NCBI RefSeq assembly: GCF_901521055.1
Contig: NZ_CABEGA010000015.1
Location: 1 to 64,000, forward strand
Length of the DNA: 64,000 bases
From: Cellulomonas hominis
Lineage (GTDB): Bacteria; Actinomycetota; Actinomycetes; Actinomycetales; Cellulomonadaceae
Direction of reading: 5' to 3'
In this document: piece by piece, positions 36,659 through 45,600 of the stretch
How the letters are laid out: every line of letters starts with the position of its first letter
Position numbering within the stretch: the stretch's first letter is position 1
Notes under the pieces: generated by a model
The model's input: only the letters and a program-made list of their open reading frames with translations
Told to the model about the DNA's origin: nothing
Databases searched by the model: none
Made by a program: the position numbers and the translations under genes

Positions 36659-37957
36659 GTGCTCAGCGCATTCGTGCGGGCGTTCAGGACACCCGACCTG
36701 CGGCGCAAGCTGCTGTTCACGATCGGGATCATGGTGGTCTTCCGGATCGGCTCGTTCCTGCCGACCCCGGGCGTGTCCTACCCGAACGTCCAGGTCTGCA
36801 TCGACCAGGTGAGCGGCTCGAACACGCTCCTGGGCCTGGTGAACCTGTTCAGCGGCGGTGCGCTGCTGCAGCTGTCGGTGTTCTCGCTCGGGATCATGCC
36901 GTACATCACGGCGAGCATCATCATCCAGCTGCTGCGCGTGGTGATCCCCCACTTCGAGGCCCTGCACCGTGAGGGCCAGTCCGGCACCGCGAAGCTCACG
37001 CAGTACACGCGGTACCTGACGATCGGCCTGGCGGTCCTGCAGTCGACGACGGTCATCATCACCGCCCGCAACGGCCAGCTGTTCCCGGGCTGCTCCGTGG
37101 ACGTGATCCCGGACGGCGGCATCGTCACCACGCTCATCATGATCGTGACGATGACGGCCGGTACCGGTCTGATCATGTGGCTGGGCGAGCTCATCACCGA
37201 GCGCGGTGTCGGCAACGGCATGTCGCTGCTCATCTTCACGTCGATCGCCGCGTCCTTCCCGGGCGCCATGTGGTCGATCGCCGGCGGCTCGGGCGGCATC
37301 GGCGCCTTCCTGGTCATCCTGGCGATCATCGTGCTGGTCATCGCGCTCGTCGTCTTCGTCGAGCAGTCGCAGCGCCGGATCCCGGTGCAGTACGCGAAGC
37401 GGATGGTCGGCCGGCGGATGTACGGCGGCTCGTCCACCTACATCCCGATCAAGATCAACATGGCCGGCGTCATCCCCGTCATCTTCGCGTCGTCCCTGCT
37501 GCAGGTCCCGGCGCTGCTGTCCGGCTTCGGGGACCCGACCGCGGGCTGGCGGCAGTGGGTGGCGAACAACCTGGCCGCCACGGACGCGCCGCTGCACATC
37601 GCGCTCTACGTGCTGCTGATCATCTTCTTCTGCTACTTCTACACGGCGATCACGTTCAACCCGGACGAGGTCGCGGACAACATGAAGCGGTACGGCGGGT
37701 TCATCCCCGGCATCCGCGCCGGCCGCCCGACGGCCGAGTACCTGGACTACGTGATCACGCGCATCACCGCGCCCGGGTCGATCTACCTCGCGCTGGTCGC
37801 GCTCATCCCGACCATCGCGTTCATCGTGCTGGGGGTCGGGACGAACATCCCGTTCGGCGGCTCCTCGATCCTCATCGTCGTGGGCGTCGGCCTGGAGACG
37901 GTGAAGCAGATCGAGTCGCAGCTCCAGCAGCGGCACTACGAAGGGTTCCTGCGATGA
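36659..37957 (+). CDS. secY: Preprotein translocase subunit SecY
   Basis: 432 aa. Channel of the Sec translocon with ten predicted membrane helices. Recognised by FRTPDLRRKLLFTIGIMVVFRIGSF split over the first helix, the GIMPYITASIIIQLL motif, and the cytoplasmic loop EQSQRRIPVQYAKR. GTG 36659 follows AGGAGGACAC. Its stop overlaps the adk start by 4 nt. It would export the protease and giant adhesin encoded nearby. Confidence 0.98.
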   Translation: MLSAFVRAFRTPDLRRKLLFTIGIMVVFRIGSFLPTPGVSYPNVQVCIDQVSGSNTLLGLVNLFSGGALLQLSVFSLGIMPYITASIIIQLLRVVIPHFEALHREGQSGTAKLTQYTRYLTIGLAVLQSTTVIITARNGQLFPGCSVDVIPDGGIVTTLIMIVTMTAGTGLIMWLGELITERGVGNGMSLLIFTSIAASFPGAMWSIAGGSGGIGAFLVILAIIVLVIALVVFVEQSQRRIPVQYAKRMVGRRMYGGSSTYIPIKINMAGVIPVIFASSLLQVPALLSGFGDPTAGWRQWVANNLAATDAPLHIALYVLLIIFFCYFYTAITFNPDEVADNMKRYGGFIPGIRAGRPTAEYLDYVITRITAPGSIYLALVALIPTIAFIVLGVGTNIPFGGSSILIVVGVGLETVKQIESQLQQRHYEGFLR

Positions 37958-38544
37958 CCGCCCGCCCCACCGCCCGTCTCGTCCTGCTCGGCCCTCCCGG
38001 GGCTGGCAAGGGCACCCAGGCGGCCCGGCTCGCCGAGCAGCTGGGCGTCCCGGCGATCTCGACCGGGGACATCTTCCGGGCGAACATCAAGGGCGGCACG
38101 GAGCTCGGCCGCACGGCGCAGGAGTACACCGCCCGCGGTGCGCTCGTCCCGGACGAGGTCACGAACGCCATGGTCCGCGACCGGCTCGCGCAGCCGGACG
38201 CCGCCGACGGGTTCCTGCTGGACGGGTACCCCCGCAACGTGGCGCAGGTCGCGGAGCTGGACGCGATCCTGTCCGAGACGGACCGCGCGCTCGACGCCGC
38301 GCTCGAGATCACCGCGGACGCCGACGTGGTCGTGGAGCGCCTGCTGAAGCGCGCCGAGATCGAGGGCCGGGCGGACGACACGGAGCCGGTCATCCGGCAC
38401 CGGCTGGACGTGTACGCCGAGCAGACGGCGCCCATCTCGGGCGTCTACGCCGAGCGCGGCCTGCTCGTGCAGGTCGACGGCATCGGCGAGGTCGACGAGG
38501 TGACGGAGCGGCTGCTCGCGGCCCTCGCGTCCCGCGTCGGCTGA
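37954..38544 (+). CDS. adk: Adenylate kinase
   Basis: 196 aa. Interconverts ATP + AMP and 2 ADP. P-loop GPPGAGKGTQ, AMP-binding STGDIFR, and LLDGYPRN are present. The LID is short and carries no zinc cysteines, typical of actinobacterial Adk. ATG 37954 overlaps the secY stop (ATGA), implying coupling; map follows after 18 nt in the classic secY-adk-map order. Confidence 0.97.
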   Translation: MTARPTARLVLLGPPGAGKGTQAARLAEQLGVPAISTGDIFRANIKGGTELGRTAQEYTARGALVPDEVTNAMVRDRLAQPDAADGFLLDGYPRNVAQVAELDAILSETDRALDAALEITADADVVVERLLKRAEIEGRADDTEPVIRHRLDVYAEQTAPISGVYAERGLLVQVDGIGEVDEVTERLLAALASRVG

Positions 38545-38562
38545 CCGCGACGGGGAGCCGAC

Positions 38563-39414
38563 GTGTTCGGACGTGAGCGGATCGAGCTGAAGACGCCCGA
38601 CCAGGTGCTGCTGATGCGGCGGGCCGGGCTGGTCGTCGCGGACGCCCTGGCCGCCGCGCGCGCCGCGGCGGTGCCGGGTGCGACGACGGCCGACATCGAC
38701 GCCGTGGCGGCCGCGGTCATCGCGGACGCGGGCGCCCAGCCGTCGTTCCTCGGGTACATGGACTACCCGGCGACCGTGTGCGTCTCGGTCAACGACGAGG
38801 TCGTGCACGGCATCCCCTCGGGGCGCGTGCTGGAGCCGGGCGACGTGGTGTCGATCGACTGCGGGGCGATCGTCGAGGGCTGGCACGGGGACTCCGCGCT
38901 GACCGTCGTGCTGCCGGACGCGGACCCGGCCGACCTGGCGCTGTCCGCCGTCACCGAGAAGGCCATGTGGGACGGCATCGCCGCGCTGGCCTCGGGCAGC
39001 GGCCTGGCGGACCGCCTGGGCGTGGTCGGGGAGGCCGTCGAGCTGGCGGTCGAGGAGGCGGACCCGGCGCCCAACGGCGGCGTGCCGTTCGGCATCGTGC
39101 AGGACTACGTGGGCCACGGGATCGGCTCGGCCATGCACCAGCCGCCGGACGTGCTGAACTACCGCACCCGGGACCGCGGGTCCCGGCTGAAGCCGGGCAT
39201 GTGCCTGGCCGTCGAGCCGATGATCACGCGCGGGTCCGCCGGGACCGAGGTGCTCGAGGACGACTGGACGGTCGTGACCGTCGACGGGTCGCGGGCGGCG
39301 CACTGGGAGCACTCGGTGGCGCTGCACGAGGGCGGCATCTGGGTGCTGACCGCCGTGGACGGCGGTGCGGCGGAGCTCGCCGCGCGCGGGGTCACGGTCG
39401 CGCCGCTGGGCTGA
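38563..39414 (+). CDS. map: Type I methionine aminopeptidase
   Basis: 283 aa. Removes the initiator Met from nascent proteins after deformylation (def is at 59638). The five metal ligands are in place: D99, D110, H185, E218 and E249, within SIDCGAIVEGWHGDSA, GHGIGSAMHQPP, AVEPM and HWEHSV. GTG 38563 with GGGGAGCC upstream. Infrequent length but no extra domain. A hairpin follows the stop. Confidence 0.97.
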   Translation: MFGRERIELKTPDQVLLMRRAGLVVADALAAARAAAVPGATTADIDAVAAAVIADAGAQPSFLGYMDYPATVCVSVNDEVVHGIPSGRVLEPGDVVSIDCGAIVEGWHGDSALTVVLPDADPADLALSAVTEKAMWDGIAALASGSGLADRLGVVGEAVELAVEEADPAPNGGVPFGIVQDYVGHGIGSAMHQPPDVLNYRTRDRGSRLKPGMCLAVEPMITRGSAGTEVLEDDWTVVTVDGSRAAHWEHSVALHEGGIWVLTAVDGGAAELAARGVTVAPLG

Positions 39415-39428
39415 GCGCCGGCCCTCGG

Positions 39429-39448
39429 GCTCACCCGTCCGGGTGAGC
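39429..39448 (+). terminator. Hairpin after map
   Basis: GCTCACCC (39429-39436) pairs with GGGTGAGC (39441-39448), loop GTCC, 14 nt after the map stop. It separates the secY operon from the surface-protein gene. Confidence 0.6.
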
Positions 39449-39503
39449 GCGTTCCCCGGCGTGGGTGCCACCACCCGGGACGGATGCGGTCGAACCGGAC
39501 GAA

Positions 39504-39556
39504 GGGGTGCTTTCACCCCATTTCGGATTCATGTCGGCTCAGGCAACTGCCGAAGA
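39504..39556 (+). promoter_or_regulatory. Structured promoter/leader region of the surface-protein gene
   Basis: A hairpin GGGGTG-CTTT-CACCCC (39504-39519) is followed by an inverted repeat TCGGC (39534-39538) / GCCGA (39549-39553). TCAT at 39529-39532 and GCCGAAGA at 39549-39556 are 16 nt apart and resemble a FliA/WhiG-type promoter (consensus TAAA-N15-GCCGATAA), not sigma-70. Either reading places this element upstream of the ATG at 39618. Confidence 0.35.
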
Positions 39557-39617
39557 GATGTCGTTCCCCGCGCCACGGCCCCGGTCGTCGCGCGCCCGTG
39601 CGACCTCCCGGACCGAC

Positions 39618-42600
39618 ATGAACCTGCTGCACCGTCTCCGCCGCCCCGCCGTGCTCTCCGCCGTCGGGGCGCTGCTCGCGCCGATCGTCCTCGGCACCGC
39701 CGCCGCGCCCGCGACGGCCGCCGGCGACGCCCCGGCGCCGACGCTGCAGGTCACCTCGTTCACGGTGACGGCCGGAGCGGCCGCCGCGAACCCCCAGCCG
39801 GCGGCAGACCCGGCCTACGCGTCCGACCTGCAGTACGCGGCGAGCGCGGCGACCGGCACGGTGACGTCGACGTTCGGGTACCGGTGCGCCAGCGACACCG
39901 AGGACTGCGTGGACGCCGCGGCGATGGTGGTGCTCGGGCAGCTGCGGCTGACCGGCCCCCTGCCCGCGGTCGACCTCGACCCCACGACCGTCGTCACGTA
40001 CTTCAGCGACGCCGCCGCCACGACGACCACCGCCGACCCGGCGCAGGCCGCGGCGTTCCGGGTCGCGTTCCGCAGCGCGCTAGACGACGGCGGCACGGGG
40101 CTGCGTGCGGGCAGCAACGGCTCGCTGCGGTTCGACTCGGTGCTGGTGGCGCCCTCGGCCGGCGGTGCGCAGACCGGGTCTGCCGTCGCGACCCCGTCGT
40201 CGCAGGCCGGCGCCGGGCTGCCGTCCCGGGTCCGGGTCACCGGTCAGTTCCCGGTGAACCTCGCCACGACGACGGCCCTGTCGTGGTCGCGGACGAGCTA
40301 CCTGTCCGGCGTCGACGACGGCGTCGAGCAGCCCACCAACACCGCGACGGTCGTCGCGACGAGCACCGGGGACCCGGCCGAGCAGCTGACCGTGACCTGG
40401 GGCGGCGCCGACCCGTCGCTCCGCCCGGCTGCCGGCACCGCGGGGATGCTCACGGACCTGACGAGCACGGCCGTGACCGGCTGGCCGGCGGGCGCGGCGA
40501 GCCTCGTGGTGACCGGGTGGCGCTGGACCGGCGCGTCGTCGGCGACGGCCCAGGTCGCGGTCGGGACGTTCACCCCGGCCGACCAGGGCCGCGACCTGCT
40601 CGCCGGCCTGGACGCGGGCACCCGCGCCGGGCTGACCGGGCTGCGCCTGGTGTTCGCGGCGGCCGACGGCACGCTGCTCGACGCTGGGGCCGTGGCGACC
40701 ACCGTCATCGCGGTCCGCGAGCACGGCAGCGCTGGGTCGACCCCGGTCGCCCGCACCGGCGCCGCCGCGGAGTACGTCACCACCGCCCCGGCCGCGACGT
40801 TCGACGTCGCGTCCGACCTCAACACCCTCGCCGTGGCGGGCACCGCGACGTCGTCCGCGAAGCGCGGCGCGAACGTCACGGGCGCCGCCGCCGTCACGCG
40901 CGGGTTCCGCGTCTTCGACCCGCGGGCGTACGCGGGCTCGGCGACGTCGCTCCGGGGCCTGTCCGCCGGGACCGTGTACGGCGGCGGCTACGTCGTCGCG
41001 ACGGCGGCCGGGACCAACTGGTCGCGCCGCGCGGTCGAGCAGCTCGAGCTGGCCGTGCCGTCCGCGGCGTCCGACGTGACGGCGACCAACGCGGCGCTCG
41101 ACCCCGACCTGCCGGCGCTCGACGCGCGCGTGCTCGGGACCGGCCTGACGTTCGCGGGCTTCGGCGCGGCGCGCAGCGGCGCGGCGGGCGACGGGTCCGG
41201 GATCGTCGTCTCGGGGCTCACCGGTCCGGCGCAGCTCGTGCTGGCGGTGCGGACCTCGAGCGGCCCGGCCGGCTCCGTGGTGCTCGACGCCGCGGCGCCC
41301 GTCGTGCCGACCGGCGCGGCCTCGTTCGGCCTGACCGACTGGTCGCAGGTGACCGGGTTCACCGCGACGCTCCGGAGCGCGGACGGCACCGGCGCGCCCG
41401 TGCCGATGGGCGCGTCCGTCGCCGTGCCGTACCTGGTGCGCGCGGCGACCTCCGCTCAGGCGCAGACCTACGCCGCGCACACCACGGCCGCGACGGTGCT
41501 CGGCGGCACCCGGTCCGCGCTCACGCCCCGCACGGCGCAGAGCGGCAACCGCCCGGTGACGGCCGCGACGGTGGCCGTCGCGGTGCCGACCGTCGGCGTC
41601 GACGGCACCAAGTACGTCGCCGAGCCGTACGTCCCCACTACCGCGGGCAGCACCGTGACCGCGATCCTGGAGGCCGTGGCGCGCGCCGGCGCGAGCGGGC
41701 ACCTGCCGGACACGCTGACGATCGAGGACAGCGCCAGGGCGGCGACCTCCTCGAGCGCCACCGGCGCGGCGTGGTGGAACGCGTTCCGGCCCGTCTCCGT
41801 GGACCCCGGCGCACCCGCCGGCGTGACCGCGACGGTGCAGTACTACACCAACACCGGCGGCGCCCCGGCGTGGCAGGACTACGCCGGCGACCGCGCGGAC
41901 CTGTCCGGCTCCGACGCGTGGCGCGGCATGCGCGTCGTGGCCGTGCGGGCCGACGGCACGACGTTCGCCGACGGCACCGTCCTGCGCACCCGCATCACGT
42001 TCGCCGTGCGGGACGCGGTCCTCGACACCGCGGCCTGGAAGGACGGCGCCGTCCCGCGCAACGTCGCGGAGATCACCTCGTCGGCGACGATCGAGGGCAA
42101 CGTGGTCACGAGCGTGGTCCGGCGGCCCTCGGACACGGTGTCGGTGCTGGGCGTCGCGGCCGGCGCCGGCGCTCCGGCGCTGCTGAAGACCCTGAGCCGG
42201 CTCGACGGGACGGAGGGCACGGCGCAGACGACGACGGCCACGCTCACCTGGGGCACCGGCGGGAACGACCTCGCCTCGGCGACCGTCGCGGACGGGAACG
42301 GGCTCGCCGACGGGCAGGGCACGCCCGACGTCGGCGGTGCCGCGAGCTTCTTCGACACGTTCGACCTCACGGGGATCACGCCGATCACCTCCGGCGCGTC
42401 CCCGTCGGGCGTGCACGACCCGTACCTCGTGTTCGACCAGGTGACCGACGTGCGCGTGTACGACGCCGTCGCCCGGGAGTGGCACTCGCTGCGCACGCAG
42501 AAGTGGGACGGCACCGGCTGGGTCGCCGTGGGCGCCTCCCGCGACGACGTCCGGTTCACGAGCGGCGCCGCGGTCGGCGCGTTCCCCTACAAGGGGTCGT

Positions 42601-45600
42601 TCCCCGGGCTGACGGTCAACGCGTCGCTGCAGGCCCGGGTCGGTGGCGTGCAGCTCGTGTACGAGGCCCGGACCGACGCCGAGCGTGACGCGCTGCCTGC
42701 CGGTGACTGGCGCCGCGCCCTGCTGCCGACGCTCACGCCGGGCGCCGTCGCGTCGACCGACGGCCCCGCCCGCCCGGTCGCCCTCACGCTGGCCCTGCGC
42801 GACACCTCGCGGGCGACGGGCACGCCGGTGAACAACGCGTTCCGCTACACCGGGACCGCCGCGGGCACCGTCGTGAACTCCGGGCGCGTCACCGGCTGGA
42901 CCGGGCCGGGCGGCACGGGTGACGACCTCGACCTCGGCGGCCCCGTGAACCCGGTGGGCCAGCAGACGTTCACGGTGCAGCCCGCGTCCCTCGGCGTGAC
43001 GGCCACCAAGACGTGGCTCCGTGACGAGAACGGCACGCCGCTGGAGCCGAGCACCGACCTGGACGAGCTCGCCCTGCCCGTTGAGGGCCAGGACGCGCCG
43101 GCGGACCAGTGGCCGACCGCCACGCTGACGGTCACGGGCACGAGCACCTCCACGACCCGGGTGGACGCGCTGACCCTGACGGAGCCGAGCGGGATCGACC
43201 GCACGGCCACGCTCGACCCGGCCGCGCTCGACCCGTCCGCGCCGTTCGCCCGGTTCGCGATCACCCGCATCACCGGTGTCACCACCGCCGCGGCCGTCAC
43301 GGGCGCCACCGACGCGCAGGTCGTGCTCTACCGGTGGACGGCGGAGGACGGCGTCACGGCGTCCGCGCCCGTGCCGGTCGCGACCGCGCTCGGCTACGAC
43401 GCGACCGCGCTCGCCGACGTGGTCGGCGTCCAGGTCCGGTACACCGGCCGGATCCAGGCCGACAGGACGGCCCGCCTCACGCTGGCGACGCGGCTGCTGC
43501 CGCAGAACCGCGTCAGCGGCCTGGCAGTGTCGGCCGACACGGTCGTGACGAACGACGTCGAGGCGACCGTGTCCGACGCGCGCGTCTGCGCGGACGAGAC
43601 CGGCAGCCCGACCGCGGCGACCGGCTGCACCGCCGCCGTGCGCGCCGCTGAGGCGAGCGCCACCACGACGGTCCGCGAGCCGGACGTGCAGGCGTTCCCG
43701 GCGCTGGAGGTCACGCCCGTCGACGTGCAGCGCGACGCGACCGTGCCGACGGTGACCGCCGTCCTGTCGACCCAGAACTTCGGTCTGACCCCCGCGGACG
43801 CGCTGCTGGTGACCGACGCGGACCCGCGCTACTTCAACGCCGTGGCCGCGCGCAGCGTGCGCGTCGACCGGGTGCCCACCGGCGCGGAGCGGGCGGACCT
43901 CGAGGTGCTCGTCGCCGGCGCGGACCTGGAGATCGGGGCCGACGGCACGTACGACGGCGCCCGCACCTGGCGCGCGTGGGGGAGCGGCGCGCTCGGCACC
44001 ACCTGGGACCTGGCGACGCTGGCGGCGGCGCACGGCGCGACCGCGGACGACGTCGTGGGCGTGCGGGTGCGGTTCGTCGACACCGACCAGGACCGGATCA
44101 CCGCCCCCGGCCAGGGCTTCGGCGAGGCGACGCTGGCCGGCGTGCTGCGCGAGGAGCTGCGCACCGGCGGCCTGCCGAGCGCCGTGGGCGCGGACGGCTG
44201 GCGGTACGAGGGCGCCGAGGAGCACGCGACCAACCCCGGTGAGACGACGCGCGGCGTGGTCAGCAACCACGTCACGGCGCAGGCGCTGCGGGACGGCCTG
44301 ACCTCCACCGAGCAGACGACCGCCGACGTCCCCGTCGCGGTGCACGCGGGGAGCGCCACCGTGCGGGTGCAGAAGGCCGAGCTCGACGTGGCCCCGCGCA
44401 AGCCCGGCGACGCGGTCCGGTACCGGATCACCGTCACCAACACCGCCACGGGGACCGGCGCTGCCGACCTCACCGGGCTGGTCGTGACCGACCGGCTCCC
44501 GGAGGACGGCTCCCTGGTCTACGGCACGGCGCCCGACGGGCAGCAGCCGTGGACGGTGCAGGGGCCCGGCGGGACCCCGAGCCCGCTCGCCGCGCCGGTC
44601 GTGCAGGCGGACGAGTCGGCCGTCGTGCTGACGTTCGGCGCGGACGACCGGCTCGCCCCGGGCGCCAGCGTCGAGGTCCTGCTGTGGCTGCGCGTCGCGA
44701 CCGACCTGTCCACGACCTCCGTCGTGAACACCGCGACGGCCGCGTCGACGTCCCGCCCGCTCGTGGCCGCGCCGTCGGGGTCGGACGGCGGGACGGGCTG
44801 CGCGCCCGGCACCTACGACGTTGACGCGGCGGCCTGCCTCGTCCGTGCGGCGGCGCTGACCATCGGCGGCGCGAACGTGTACGTGTCGGAGGAGTGGGTC
44901 CGCGACGCCGCGCCCGGGACCGGCGCGGTGCGCACCACGCCCGCGAAGCCCGGCGCGCCCAGCGCGTGCGCCCCGCGCGGCACCGGCGTGGACGCCGACT
45001 GGTACCGCTACCCGTGCTCGGTGGTCTCGACGGCCGGCGCGACGACGCAGTGGCAGGTGCAGGTCACCAGCCGCGCCAGCATCGCCGCCGACCGGCTCGA
45101 GATGGTCGACATGCTGCCGACCGTCGGCGACTACCCGGCGATGGACGGCAGCGCGTCGGGGAGCCGCGGCAGCGCCTGGCGGCCGGTGTGGGACGGCCAC
45201 GTGCCGACCCTGGTGAGCATGGCGGGCCTGCCGGCCGGCGCGACGCTCGCCGTGTACACGACCACCGCCGACTACCGGGCGGGCGGTCTGCCCGCCAGCG
45301 CGGACTTCGACCCCGTGCCCGGCACGTGGAGCAGCACCCCGCTCGCGCCGGGCAGCACCGTGCCGGCGGCGCAGGCCGCCCGGGTCACCGGCTTCAAGCT
45401 CGTCGTCACCTTCGCGGGCGCGGACAAGCTGTCGTCGGGCGAGTCCGTCCGCGTCGGCTGGTCCATGCGCACGCCGCTGACCGGCGCCCCGAAGGAGGCG
45501 GACACCTGGAACTCGTTCGCCTTCCGGGTACCCGCCGACGCCGGCGCCGGCCGGCCCGTGGACGTCACCTCCGTGCCGCTGAAGGCGGGCGCCCGGTACG

